Under the pieces are notes generated by a model that was not told the origin of the DNA, did no database searches, and saw nothing but the letters and a program-made list of their open reading frames with translations. Made by a program: the position numbers and the translations under genes. A stretch of DNA of 64,000 bases from Kitasatospora acidiphila (GTDB taxonomy: Bacteria > Actinomycetota > Actinomycetes > Streptomycetales > Streptomycetaceae): the NCBI RefSeq assembly GCF_006636205.1, contig NZ_VIGB01000003.1, forward strand, positions 3,010,001-3,074,000. Reading direction: 5' to 3'. The number at the start of each line of letters is the position of its first letter. The stretch's first letter is position 1. Shown in pieces: positions 17,718 through 26,961 of this stretch.

Positions 17718-20584
17718 TTACAGCGTGCTCATGCTCCGCGGGCCCAGATCGGTCCGCGACGGCAGTGGCGCCACCCGCACCGCGGCGCCCAGCACGGCCA
17801 GTCCGTGCGGTGCCACCACCACCGGCTCCAGCTCCACCGAGGCCACTTCCGGCAGGTCGTCGACCAGTTGGGAGACCCGCAGCAGCACCTCCTCCAGGGC
17901 GGCGGTGTCCACCGGGGCGGCGCCCCGCCAGCCGAACAGCAGCGGTGCCGCCCGGACCTCGCGGACCAGGCCGGCCACGTCCTGGTCGGTGGCCGGGATC
18001 AGCCGGTGCGCCACGTCGCCGAGCAGTTCGGCCGGGGCGCCGGCCAGGCCGAAGGCCAGGATCGCACCGACCGCCGGGTCGACCGTGGCGCTGATCACGG
18101 TGTCCACCCCGCGGGCCGCCATCCGCTGCACCACCAGCTCGGCCCGCGCGGCGCCGCCGAGCAGCTCGGAGAGCTCCCGGTGGGCGCGGCGCAGGCCGTC
18201 CTCGTCGGTCAGCTCCAGCCGGACGCCGCCGAGGTCGGGGCGGTGCCGCAGATGGGTGGCGGTGGCCTTGAGCGCGACCGGGTAGCCGAGCCGGTCGGCT
18301 GCCCGGACCGCCTCCTCCTCGGTCACCGCGGGCAGGGCGCGCAGGACGTCGATGCCGTACTGGCCGAGCAGCTCCGCGGTCTGCTCGTCGGGCAGCGTGA
18401 AGCGGGCGCCGCCGGGCTGGGATCGAAAGGTGCGGCGCGATGGGGGTCCCCCCGGACGAAGTCTGGGGGAGCCTCCGGCAAGGGTGGTGGTGGGCGACGG
18501 GCGGGACGCCGCCGCAGTGCTGGTGGCCAGCGCCGCCTCGACCAGGGCGCGGGCGGCGGGGGCATCGATCCGGTCGAACTCGGGCACCCGGGCGGTCTGC
18601 TCGGCGGTCTCCGCGAGGCGCCGCCAGGTGCCGTAGCGCACGGCGTGCGCGAGGGCGCGCACGGCGCGCTCGGGGGCTGGGTAGGCGGGCACGGGCTGCT
18701 TGGCGGCGCGCAGCACCCCGGAGAGCTCGCCGAGCGCCAGGTGGATGAGGAGCAGCGGCTTGCCGACCCGGCGCGCGCTGTCGGCGGCGTGCAGCAGGCC
18801 CTCGCCGAGTGCCGGGTCGTCGGCCGCGAGCATCAGCTCCTCGCGCAGCGCCAGGCTGGGGCTGGCGATCGGCGGGATGGCCACCGCGATCACCGCGTCC
18901 ACCGAGCCGTCGCTGAGCGCGGTCTCCAGCGCCACCCGGAAGTGCTCGCCGGTCGCGGCGGTGGTCAGGTCGACCGGCGGGTGCGGGCGCAGTCCGGCGC
19001 TGAGGCAGCTGTCGTAGGTGAGCAGGCCGAGCGAGTCGGAGTTGCCGACCACCGCGACCCGGGGCCCGGCCGGCAGCGGCTGTCCGGCCAGCAGTTCGCC
19101 GGTGTCCAGCAGCTCGGTGATGGTCGCCACCCGGATCACCCCGGCCTGCTGGAAGAGCGTGTCCACGGTGGCGTCGCTCAGCCTGCTGGTGGCCGGCGGC
19201 ACCGCGTGGCCGGGCGGCAGCGAGCCGGTGTGCCGGGCGCCCTTGACCACCACCACCGGCTTGGCGGTGGCCAGGCGCCGGGCGATCCGGGTGAACTTGC
19301 GCGGGTTGCCGAAGGACTCCAGGTAGAGCAGCACCACCTCGGTGGCCGGGTCCTCCTCCCAGTACTGCAGCAGGTCGTTGCCGGAGACATCGGCCCGGTT
19401 GCCGACCGAGGCGAAGGAGGAGACGCCGAGTCCGCGCTGGTGCGCCGCCTCCAGCAGCGCCACGCCGATCGCACCGGATTGGCAGAAGATCCCGAACGGG
19501 CCGGTCTGCGGCAGCCGGGGTGCCAGCGAGGCGTTGAGCGGATGCTCCGGCGAGGTGGTGAGCAGCCCGAAGGCGTTCGGGCCGATCACCCGCATCCCGG
19601 CGGCCCGGGCCTGGCGCACCAGGGCCCGCTGCCGGTCGCGCCCGGCCGCCCCGGTCTCGGCGTAGCCCGCGGTGACCACCACCAGGCCCTGCACGCCGTG
19701 CGCGCCGCACTCGGCGACCACCCCGGGGACCACCTCGTCCGGCACCGCGACCAGGGCGAGGTCCACCGGTCCGGTGAGCTCGGCCACCGAGCGGTGCAGC
19801 GGCACGCCCTCCAGCTCGGTGCCGCCCGGCGCCCGGCTGTTGACCGCGTACACCGGCCCGGCGTACCCGCTGGCCAGCACCGAGCGCAGCAGCGTCCGGC
19901 CCACCGAGTGCTCGTCCCTGGAGACCCCGATCACCGCGACCGAACGGGGCGTCAGCAGCCGCTGCACCGATCGCGCCTCGGCCCGGTGCTCGCGGGCCCG
20001 CATCACGGCGAGCGAGGCGGCGGTGGGTTCCAGGTCGAACTCCAGGTGCACCACGCCGTCCGCGAAGCTGCGCTTCTGGACGTAGCCGGCGTCGGTGAAG
20101 ACCTTGGTCATCCTGCGGTTCTCGGGCAGCACCTCGGCGACGAACCGGCGGATCCCGCGCTCCTGGGCGACCGCGGCGATGTGCTCCAGCAGCACCGACG
20201 CGACGCCCCGGCCCTGGTGGGCGTCCTGGACCAGGAAGGCCACCTCGGCGTCGGTGCCGGTGGCACAGGGGCGCCCGGTCTCGTCGATCCGGTCGTAGCG
20301 CACGGTGGCGATGAACCTGTCGCGGACCACCACCGCCAGGGCGACCCGGTTGACGTAGTCGTGGTGGGTGAAGCGCCGCACGTCCTTGTCGGAGAGCCGC
20401 GGGTAGGGGGCGAAGAACCGGAAGTACTTCGACTCGTCGGAGACCTGGGCGTAGAAGTCGACCAGTCGCTGGGCGTCCGCGGGCACGATCGGCCGGATCC
20501 GCGCCGTACCGCCGTCGCGCAGCAGGATGTCGGCCTCCCAGTACGGGGGTAGCCGAGGGCCTGGTCAGCGCCTGAGTGCTCCAC
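17718..20584 (-). CDS. GNAT / acyl-CoA synthetase (ADP-forming)-like protein acetyltransferase, one apparent frameshift
   Basis: Large fusion protein of about 955 residues. An N-terminal GNAT domain (VAFLVQDAHQGRGVASVLLEHI is its acetyl-CoA loop) is followed by a CoA-binding Rossmann domain (SVAVIGVSRDEHSVG), a succinyl-CoA-ligase-like domain (GIFCQSGAIGVALLE) and an ATP-grasp domain near the end (YPVALKATATHLRHRPDLGGV). In streptomycetes, proteins of this kind acetylate lysines of acyl-CoA synthetases, thereby controlling acetate metabolism. The synthetase part probably senses rather than catalyses. The start is GTG 20584. A C6 run reduced to five (20545-20549) displaces the first residues (ALGYPPYWEADILLRDGG when repaired). 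It is divergent from ptsH. Confidence 0.85.
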
Positions 20585-20671
20585 AACCGCCAGGCTATCC
20601 GGCGGGGCGGCGACCTGCTCCCGCGGTGCGGGCCCGACGGGGTGGGAGGCGTTTCCGGGCCGCCATGCCAG

Positions 20672-20687
20672 AATGGTCTAGACAACG
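20672..20687. promoter_or_regulatory. DasR-type (dre) operator upstream of ptsH
   Basis: AATGGTCTAGACAACG closely matches the DasR-responsive element consensus (A-TGGTCTAGACCA-T) with an intact TGGTCTAGAC core. It lies 37 bp before the ptsH start. ptsH is a known target of the N-acetylglucosamine-responsive GntR repressor DasR in streptomycetes. Confidence 0.85.
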
Positions 20688-20723
20688 CTGTCGCAACCTG
20701 CACCATCGGAAAGGCACGTCATC

Positions 20724-21002
20724 ATGGCTGAGCGCCGCGTCACCATCGGTTGGCCCGAGGGCCTGCACGCCCGTCCCGCCTCCGTCTTCGTCCGGGCGGC
20801 CGCCGCCGTGGGCGTGCCCGTCACCATCGCCAAGGCCGGCGGCACCCCGGTCAACGCGGCCTCGATGCTGGGCCTGCTGGCGCTCGGCGCCGAGGGTGGC
20901 GAGGAGGTCGTGCTGGCCTCCGACGCCCCCGAGGCCGACGCGGCGCTGGACCGACTGGCGAAGATGGTCGAGCAGGGCCTGGACGAGCTGCCCGCGGCCT
21001 GA
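20724..21002 (+). CDS. ptsH: Phosphocarrier protein HPr
   Basis: Small phosphotransfer protein of the PEP:sugar phosphotransferase system; carries phosphate from Enzyme I to EIIA components. GLHARPAS contains the phosphorylated H15. The region NAASMLGLLALGA holds S47, at the regulatory serine position of Gram-positive HPr. It is 92 residues, close to the usual length. It is controlled by a DasR-type site just upstream, linking sugar and amino-sugar uptake to N-acetylglucosamine signalling. Confidence 0.95.
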   Translation: MAERRVTIGWPEGLHARPASVFVRAAAAVGVPVTIAKAGGTPVNAASMLGLLALGAEGGEEVVLASDAPEADAALDRLAKMVEQGLDELPAA

Positions 21003-21092
21003 GCCCGTGACCGCGGCGGCGGCCCACTGCCCGGGACGCCGCCGCGCGAAATCCACTACCGGACCGCCGCGCCGCTTTGCGATCATGCTCGG

Positions 21093-21821
21093 ATGCCCGA
21101 ACTGATATCCGAAGCACGCGACTTGACCACCGACGACGCCATTCTGGACTGGGCGGTCCAGGGCTTCGCCCCCGGCGTGCGGGTCTGGACCCTGGGCGCC
21201 GCGAACGCCGTCGCCTCCCCCGACCTCTCCTGCCGCGACCGGCTGGCGGTGCACGGCCCCGTCGAACCGCTGGCCGTCCTGATCCGCCACGTCTTCGCCG
21301 AACTGGGCACCAGCTACCGCCCGATGGGCGACCGCGCGCTGATCGAGCAACTGATCGACCGACTCCCGGAACTCCGCCCGATCCACCCGTTCCTGTGGAT
21401 GGACGTGACCGGCGACTCGCTCGCCACCCGCCCCGCCGCGCACTGGCTGACCCCGGCCGAATACCCCGAGGCCGCCGAGCTGCTGGACCTGGCGATGCCC
21501 GACTCCTACGCCCACCCGCTGCGCCCCGGCGCCACCCGCTGGGCGGGCGTGCGCGACGAGGCGGGCCGGCTGACCGCCGTGGCCTGCGAGGCCTGGAGCT
21601 CCCCGACCACCGGCTTCATGGCCGGCGTCGCCGCCCACCCGGAGTACGGGCGCGGGCGCGGACACGCGGAAGCCGCCTGCCGCCTGGTCCTCGACGCGCT
21701 GCTCCGCGCCAACGGCCGCGCCGCCCTGATGGTGCACGCGGACAACCCGGCCGCCATCCGCCTCTACCGGCGGCTCGGCATGGCGTCGCGCGAGCTGAGG
21801 GCGGCTCAGCACGTCGGTTGA
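21093..21821 (+). CDS. GNAT family N-acetyltransferase
   Basis: A 242-residue protein. The C-terminal half is a GNAT domain: GFMAGVAAHPEYGRGRGHAEAAC is a near-standard acetyl-CoA pyrophosphate loop (R/Q-x-x-G-x-G/A), followed by MVHADNPAAIRLYRRLGM. The N-terminal half (residues 1-110) has no motif I recognise and may be a second, degenerate GNAT lobe. Acceptor substrate unknown. Start ATG 21093. Confidence 0.85.
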   Translation: MPELISEARDLTTDDAILDWAVQGFAPGVRVWTLGAANAVASPDLSCRDRLAVHGPVEPLAVLIRHVFAELGTSYRPMGDRALIEQLIDRLPELRPIHPFLWMDVTGDSLATRPAAHWLTPAEYPEAAELLDLAMPDSYAHPLRPGATRWAGVRDEAGRLTAVACEAWSSPTTGFMAGVAAHPEYGRGRGHAEAACRLVLDALLRANGRAALMVHADNPAAIRLYRRLGMASRELRAAQHVG

Positions 21822-21823
21822 GC

Positions 21824-22534
21824 TCAGTTCGGCGCCACCGGCATCGCCTCGAAGCCGTCGTAGAGGTAGGCGTAGACCTGGGCCAGGTACGCCGTCAGCT
21901 CCTCGACGTCCGGGAACGCGATGTAGGTGAGCCCGTACCACTGAGCGACCGTCAGGGGGCGGTTGCGGACGACGTGGATCAGGCCGGCCCGGATGGTCTC
22001 CCGGTAGTCCGGCCAGGCCGCGGCGAAGGTCTCCCGCAGCTCGCCCAGGTCGTCGGCCGCCTCCACCCCGAGCCACCCCGCGCAGAACCGCACGAAGCGG
22101 TGGTCCACGCCCGGTGCGTCCAGGCCCAGTTCGGCCAGCGGCACGGTGACCGGGTCGATCGCGCCGCCGGGGTAGGGGTAGGCGTCGGTCAGCAGCAGGT
22201 CGCCGCCGCGCTCCGGCCCCGGCCGGCCGGGCCGCAGCTCCGCGGTCGGACGGTAGACGCCGTAGACGAACCCGTCGGAGAAGTCGGCGTTCACATAGCC
22301 GACCTCACCGCCGGGCCCGTACGGCGCCTGCGGGTCGATTCCGAACCCGGTGGCCCAGCTGGTCCCGGCCGACGCGGGGCCGTACAGCTGCCGGAACGGC
22401 ACGATCGGCGCCAGGTCGTGGTCCTTGAGCGCCGCCGCCCGCAGCACGTCGTCGGCCACCACCAGCGCCTCGTCCGAGTCGAAGCGGGTGGCCCAGGGGC
22501 CGCAGCGGGGCGGCAGCTCGTCACGAAGGGGCAT
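21824..22534 (-). CDS. Putative immunity protein, long paralogue
   Basis: A 236-residue soluble acidic protein of no family I recognise, third in the leftward T7SS toxin operon. Residues about 150-230 resemble almost the whole 109-residue protein just upstream: RPLTVAQWYGLTYIAFPDVE against RPADSAAWLRLTGYYFLTED, each followed by EL, then YL or FL and an acidic helix ending YLYDG or YVFGD. The N-terminal about 140 residues are extra (YVNADFSDGFVYGVYRP). Position and relationship suggest a toxin-immunity protein, possibly for a related toxin, but this is inference. ATG 22534 has GGAG upstream. Confidence 0.65.
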   Translation of the reverse strand: MPLRDELPPRCGPWATRFDSDEALVVADDVLRAAALKDHDLAPIVPFRQLYGPASAGTSWATGFGIDPQAPYGPGGEVGYVNADFSDGFVYGVYRPTAELRPGRPGPERGGDLLLTDAYPYPGGAIDPVTVPLAELGLDAPGVDHRFVRFCAGWLGVEAADDLGELRETFAAAWPDYRETIRAGLIHVVRNRPLTVAQWYGLTYIAFPDVEELTAYLAQVYAYLYDGFEAMPVAPN

Positions 22535-22557
22535 CGGTCTGGATAACTCCGTCCTGG

Positions 22558-22887
22558 TCAGGGGCTGGGCGCGATCGGGTGGTCGGGGCGGTCGCCGAAC
22601 ACGTAGTCCCGCAGATCGTCCAGGAACCCGTACAGCTCGTCCTCGGTGAGGAAGTAGTAGCCGGTCAGCCTGAGCCAGGCCGCCGAGTCGGCCGGCCGCC
22701 GCTCGATCAAATAGTCCAGGCTGCGCCGCAGTCGCTCGGCGAAGTCCTGGTCCTCCCGGGCCCAGTCGCGGGCCTGGTAGAGGTCATCGATGATCTCCGG
22801 GTGGAAGCAGTTCCGGTAGAACCGGCGCAGCTGCTCACTCGAAGCCCAGTCGGGGATGTCACTGCCGTCCCAGTCGGCCACTGCCAC
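22558..22887 (-). CDS. Putative cognate immunity protein, short paralogue
   Basis: A 109-residue acidic, helix-rich protein whose start lies 15 bp after the stop of the toxin gene, the standard position for a cognate antitoxin/immunity protein. No known family was recognised. Its body (from SEQLRRFYRN to DYVFGD) aligns by eye with the C-terminal part of the next gene downstream, so the two appear to be duplicates. Neutralisation of the toxin is inferred only from position, size and charge. Confidence 0.65.
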   Translation of the reverse strand: MAVADWDGSDIPDWASSEQLRRFYRNCFHPEIIDDLYQARDWAREDQDFAERLRRSLDYLIERRPADSAAWLRLTGYYFLTEDELYGFLDDLRDYVFGDRPDHPIAPSP

Positions 22888-22902
22888 GATGTACTCCTCG
22901 AC

Positions 22903-23895
22903 TCAACGGGACGGATTGTGCAGGTCGACCGGTTCCGGGAACATCGTATGCAGTTTGAACCCGCCGTTCCCGTCCGGGTGGTAGATGGCCTTGATCGTAG
23001 CGTCCGTGAAGTCGACCGGCCGGTACTGCACATTGCCGGCCGCGTCCAGCGGCTGCTTGGGATCGATGTAGTAGCCGCGGAACCGGCCCGTGTGGTCGCC
23101 CGGCCCCCAGGCGTCCTGCGGCGAGAACTCCACGACGTGCGGCGGGGTCTGCGGGATCCGGCCGCGGGCGTACTCGTCGGCGTACATGAAGCCCTCCTGG
23201 TCGTTGAAGGCCGTCGAGTACTTGTCGCACTTGTGCCTGCGCGGCGGCTGGCCGGGCTTCTGGTCGGCGTCCATGTAGAGGTCCGGCGGGGAGAGCTTCT
23301 TCCTGGCGTCCGGGCCGTGCAGCGGATCGATCTTGTCCTTGGAGATCACATAGCCGTTGGGATCGAACATCGGCGTCTGGTTGTTGGCGGGGCCGCCCAT
23401 CACCGGGGTGCCGAGCCGGTCCTTCAACTGGTCGTCGTTCGCCTTCAGATGGCGGCCGACACCGTGCCCCTGCTTGTCCAGGCCATCGATCCTGGTGGCG
23501 ACCCGCTTCTGGTACTGGTCGCGCATCCCGTCATCGCCCAGCACCGTCTGCCCGGACTTGATCCTGATCGGGTCCTTCTCGCCCGCGGGCGGGCGGCGCA
23601 GGCTGCGGCGGATCCGCTCCTCCGCGTCGTCCAGGTTCTTCTTGGTGACCTCCAGGCCCTGCGCGATCGACCGGTGGCCGCCCTCCATCGCCTTCGACAT
23701 GTCACCGATCATCGAGTCCATGATCGGCCGGACCGCCTTCTGCACCAGCTGGCCGTACTTGCCCTTGCCCAGCAGTCGCCCCCGGGTGGCCTCGTCGAGG
23801 TTGCTCGCGTGGCCGGCCACCCGGTCGGCATGCCCGTGCACCTGCTCCGCGGCGTTCCCCAGATGCTCCGGGTGCGCCTGGAATCCCTTGCTCAT
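22903..23895 (-). CDS. T7SS-associated polymorphic toxin, effector chain
   Basis: A 330-residue protein with an ESX-target-like N-terminal helical region (residues 1-110, heptad-rich: HLGNAAEQVHGHADRVAGHA, then SIAQGLEVTKKNLDDAEERI), a hydrophilic linker, and a C-terminal domain of about 150 residues. That domain contains HKCDKYSTAFNDQEG, PHVVEFSPQDAWGPGDHTG, RFRGYYIDPKQPLD and a final IYHPDGNGGFKLHTMFPEP. The last pattern resembles the closing strands of small polymorphic RNase toxins of the BECR fold, but that is a weak visual match. The start ATG overlaps the stop of the upstream gene by 4 bp. No signal peptide; export would be by an ESX system encoded elsewhere. Confidence 0.72.
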   Translation of the reverse strand: MSKGFQAHPEHLGNAAEQVHGHADRVAGHASNLDEATRGRLLGKGKYGQLVQKAVRPIMDSMIGDMSKAMEGGHRSIAQGLEVTKKNLDDAEERIRRSLRRPPAGEKDPIRIKSGQTVLGDDGMRDQYQKRVATRIDGLDKQGHGVGRHLKANDDQLKDRLGTPVMGGPANNQTPMFDPNGYVISKDKIDPLHGPDARKKLSPPDLYMDADQKPGQPPRRHKCDKYSTAFNDQEGFMYADEYARGRIPQTPPHVVEFSPQDAWGPGDHTGRFRGYYIDPKQPLDAAGNVQYRPVDFTDATIKAIYHPDGNGGFKLHTMFPEPVDLHNPSR

Positions 23896-24515
23896 GCCGC
23901 GTTCCCCTCACCGAGAATCGCCCCGCCGGTGGCCGCCGGACCCAGCGCCGCCTGCACGCCGTGGAAGACCAGCCCGGAGACCGCCTGCGCGATCGCCGCC
24001 TGGAAGGGCTCGATCGCGGTCGAGACCAGGTTGCCGATGATCTCCTGCTCGATCTGCTGCAGGATCCCGTTGACCAGCAGCTTGCCGCCCTCGATGATCG
24101 CCGCGTTGGCCGCCTCCGCGAGGCCCGCGGTGGCGATCGCCGCGGCCTGCTCGGCCGCGAACTCCACGGTCATCGAGATGAGTTCGGCGATCACCGCCCC
24201 CTTGGCGGCCACCACCGCGTCGGCCGCGACGTCCAACGCGTCGGCCAGCAGCCCGCAGTGGTCGATCAGCACCTTCATGTGGCCGTTCGAGGCCAGCGCC
24301 CAGCGCGCCACCATCGCCTCGTACGACTCGCCCTGGTAGACCGCCCCGAGGTTCTGGACCGCCGAGTGGGTGTCGTCGTGGGCCTCCTGGACGCCCTTGG
24401 CGTAGTCGCGGACGTGGTTGCCCCACTCGCGCAACTCGTCCTCGTCGATCTCCGGCCAGTTGAGGCCGATCAGGTTCATCACCCAGACCAAGTCATCGGG
24501 CAGTTCGATCGACAA
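23892..24515 (-). CDS. ESX-secretion-targeting partner (CpnT-N/WXG100-like)
   Basis: A 207-residue alanine-rich helical protein resembling the N-terminal module of CpnT-like type VII secretion substrates: ELPDDLVWVMNLIGLNWPEIDEDELREW, with YQG at the turn where WXG100 proteins have WxG, then long amphipathic helices rich in Ala/Ile. I start it at TTG 24515 because AAAGGAGG lies 5-6 bp upstream; a GTG at 24545 without such a site is also in frame. It overlaps the effector gene by ATGA, so the two products are made together and probably form one secreted pair. Confidence 0.75.
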   Translation of the reverse strand: MSIELPDDLVWVMNLIGLNWPEIDEDELREWGNHVRDYAKGVQEAHDDTHSAVQNLGAVYQGESYEAMVARWALASNGHMKVLIDHCGLLADALDVAADAVVAAKGAVIAELISMTVEFAAEQAAAIATAGLAEAANAAIIEGGKLLVNGILQQIEQEIIGNLVSTAIEPFQAAIAQAVSGLVFHGVQAALGPAATGGAILGEGNAA

Positions 24516-24644
24516 CCCGGCCTCCTTTCGTCCCCCGTGCGCCAACCTGACGAACTCTCATGGTGCCAGCCAGTTCCACCCCCGGGGACGCCACCACCAG
24601 CAAATTCAGTTCTCCGGTCGGGCCTCAAGTGCCATGGTGGAGCG

Positions 24645-25400
24645 ATGGATTCCAATGATCGCGCACGTCTGGCCCGATTCACCCACGCCCACCACCCGAT
24701 CTGCGCACCGCTGAGCGACGACTCGGTCACCGCCCTGCTGGGGCGCGCGGTGACGACCGGCCAGGAGCGCATCCTGGATCTCGGCTGCGGTGAGGGCGCC
24801 TGGCTGCTCCGCGCGCTGGCCGCGCACCCCGACGTCACCGCCGACGGGGTGGACATCAACGCCGGCGGCCTCACCGCCGCCCGCCAGAGCGCCGAACGGC
24901 TCGGCGTGGACCGCCGACTCGGCCTGCACCACCAGCCGGCCGCCGAGTTCACCGCCGCGCACCCCTACGACCTGGTGTTCTGCGTCGGCTCCACGCACGC
25001 CTTCGACGGCCTGCTCCCCACCCTCACCGCCGCCCGCCGCCACCTCGCCCCGGGCGGCCGGGTGCTGATCGGCGAGGGCTACTGGCAGCGCGAGCCCGAC
25101 CAGGCCGCCCTGGACGGATTCGAGGCCACCCGCGAGGACTTCGACGACCTCCCCACCCTGGTCGACAAGGTCATGGCCGACGGCTGGGTCCCGGTCGCAG
25201 GCCACCAGAGCACCCAGGCCGAACTCGACGACTACGAGTGGGCCTGGACCGGCTCCCTCGCCGAGTGGGCCCTCGACAACCCGTCAGACCCGCTCGCCGC
25301 CGACGCCGCCCGCCTCGCCGACGAGCACCGCCACGGCTGGCTGCACGGCTACCGCGACACCTTCGGCTTCGTCACCATGCTGCTGCGCCGCCAGGACTGA
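24645..25400 (+). CDS. Class I SAM-dependent methyltransferase
   Basis: A 251-residue cytoplasmic enzyme starting at ATG 24645. Motif I is ILDLGCGEGAWLL, followed by VDINAGGLTAAR (motif II), YDLVFCVGSTHAF (motif IV) and PGGRVLIGEGYW (motif V/VI). The acceptor is unknown. It is divergent from the toxin operon with about 130 bp between starts. Confidence 0.88.
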   Translation: MDSNDRARLARFTHAHHPICAPLSDDSVTALLGRAVTTGQERILDLGCGEGAWLLRALAAHPDVTADGVDINAGGLTAARQSAERLGVDRRLGLHHQPAAEFTAAHPYDLVFCVGSTHAFDGLLPTLTAARRHLAPGGRVLIGEGYWQREPDQAALDGFEATREDFDDLPTLVDKVMADGWVPVAGHQSTQAELDDYEWAWTGSLAEWALDNPSDPLAADAARLADEHRHGWLHGYRDTFGFVTMLLRRQD

Positions 25401-25452
25401 CCAGTTCCCGAGGCCCGACCCGACGATCTGCTCCCGGGCCCGCCGGATGCGC

Positions 25453-25492
25453 GTCGGCGGACACGGCGCCAACCCACGCCGTATCCGCCGAC
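25453..25492 (+). terminator. Bidirectional terminator between methyltransferase and rtcB
   Basis: A 16-bp inverted repeat with one mismatch: GTCGGCGGACACGGCG (25453-25468) with CGCCGTATCCGCCGAC (25477-25492), loop of 8. It lies between convergent stops. Confidence 0.75.
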
Positions 25493-25512
25493 CGCACCGC
25501 ACCCCTCGGGGA

Positions 25513-26706
25513 TCAGCCCTTCACGCAGACCACCTGCTTGAGGTGCGCCACCACCTCGACCAGATCGCGCTGCTGGTCCATCACCTTCTCGATGGACTTG
25601 TACGCGCCCGGGATCTCGTCGACCACGCCGGAGTCCTTGCGGCACTCCACGCCCCGGGTCTGCTCCTGCAGATCGCGGACGGTGAACTTCTTCTTCGCCG
25701 CGGTCCGGCTCATCTTCCGACCCGCGCCGTGCGACGCGGAGTTGAAGGAGGCCGGGTTGCCCAGACCGCGGACGATGTACGAACCGGTGCCCATCGAGCC
25801 CGGGATGATGCCCAGGTCGCCGGAGCCGGCCCGGATCGCGCCCTTGCGGGTGACCAGCACGTCGACGCCGTCGTACCGCTCCTCGGCGACGTAGTTGTGG
25901 TGGCAGCTGATGACCTGCTCGAAGGCGACGTCGGCGCGCGGGAACTCGTCGCGGACGGCGTCCTGGAAGAGCGCCATCATCATGGCCCGGTTGTACTTCG
26001 CGTAGTTCTGGGCCCAGAACAGGTCGTTGCGGTAGGCCTGCATCTCCGGGGTGTCCGCGAGGAACACCGCCAGGTCGCGGTCGACGATGCCCTGGTTGTG
26101 CGACAGGCCGCGCGCCACCGTCATGTGGTGCTCCGCCAGCTCCTTGCCGATGTTGCGGGAGCCGGAGTGCAGCATCAGCCAGACCGAACCGGCGTCATCG
26201 AGGCAGAACTCGATGAAGTGATTGCCACTTCCGAGCGTTCCCATCTGCTTTGCCGCCCGCTCGTGACGGTCCTTGACCGCCGGGGTGATCGAGTCGAAAC
26301 CGGACCACATCCGCTGCCACTGGGCCACCGGGAAGCCCTGCAGCTTGGCCGGGTCCAGCGGCGAGTCGTGCAGGCCGCGGCCGACCGGGATCAGCCGCTC
26401 GATCCGGGACCGCAGCCGGCTCAGGTCGTCCGGCAGGTCGCGGGCGGTGAGCGAGGTCTTCACCGCGCTCATGCCGCAGCCGATGTCCACCCCGACCGCG
26501 GCCGGGCAGACCGCGCCCTTCATGGCGATCACGGAGCCGACGGTGGCGCCCTTGCCCAGGTGGACGTCGGGCATCACGGCCAGGCCGTGCAGCCAGGGCA
26601 GGGTGGAGATGTTGCGCAGCTGCTGCATCGCCGCGCCCTCGACGGTGGCCGGGTCGGCCCACATCCGGATGGGGACCCGCGCGCCGGGTACCTCGGTGTA
26701 CGACAT
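25513..26706 (-). CDS. rtcB: RtcB-family RNA ligase
   Basis: GTP- and Mn2+-dependent RNA ligase joining 3'-phosphate (or 2',3'-cyclic phosphate) to 5'-OH ends in RNA repair or tRNA splicing. There are 397 residues from ATG 26706. Metal and catalytic motifs: MPDVHLGKG, GVDIGCGM (C78), GSGNHFIEF (H163), MLHSGSRNIG (H180), ISCHHNYV (H270) and the guanylylated histidine in SASHGAGRKMSR (H326). All expected ligands are present. No archease or RtcA gene adjoins it. A longer frame to 26754 exists. Confidence 0.93.
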   Translation of the reverse strand: MSYTEVPGARVPIRMWADPATVEGAAMQQLRNISTLPWLHGLAVMPDVHLGKGATVGSVIAMKGAVCPAAVGVDIGCGMSAVKTSLTARDLPDDLSRLRSRIERLIPVGRGLHDSPLDPAKLQGFPVAQWQRMWSGFDSITPAVKDRHERAAKQMGTLGSGNHFIEFCLDDAGSVWLMLHSGSRNIGKELAEHHMTVARGLSHNQGIVDRDLAVFLADTPEMQAYRNDLFWAQNYAKYNRAMMMALFQDAVRDEFPRADVAFEQVISCHHNYVAEERYDGVDVLVTRKGAIRAGSGDLGIIPGSMGTGSYIVRGLGNPASFNSASHGAGRKMSRTAAKKKFTVRDLQEQTRGVECRKDSGVVDEIPGAYKSIEKVMDQQRDLVEVVAHLKQVVCVKG

Positions 26707-26961
26707 GGTGGAACTGACCCCCAAAGGTCGATGGTTCAAGCGTAGGACTGCCACGCGAAGCTTCCGGCGTGGCTCGGGGAAGATCGGGAAAGCGGTGCGC
26801 TCAGGCGGTGGTTCGGGAGGGATACGACGGCCTCGGGGAGCGCTTTCGCACTGGCTCGACCCGCATGGTGACCGCCTCCTCTCCTGAACTCGACAACAGC
26901 CGCGCGCCGCGACGGGGATATCAACCCATGAGGCCGATCACAGGCGCAAGCGAAATATCCG

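Noticed and set aside
17598..20552. 984-codon plus-strand frame
   Set aside because: Shadow of the GNAT/acyl-CoA synthetase gene; His/Gln/Gly-rich composition typical of antisense frames in GC-rich DNA.
21824..24515. Horizontally acquired island
   Set aside because: The T7SS toxin block keeps the same high GC and codon bias as its neighbours, and no integrase, tRNA or att repeat flanks it.
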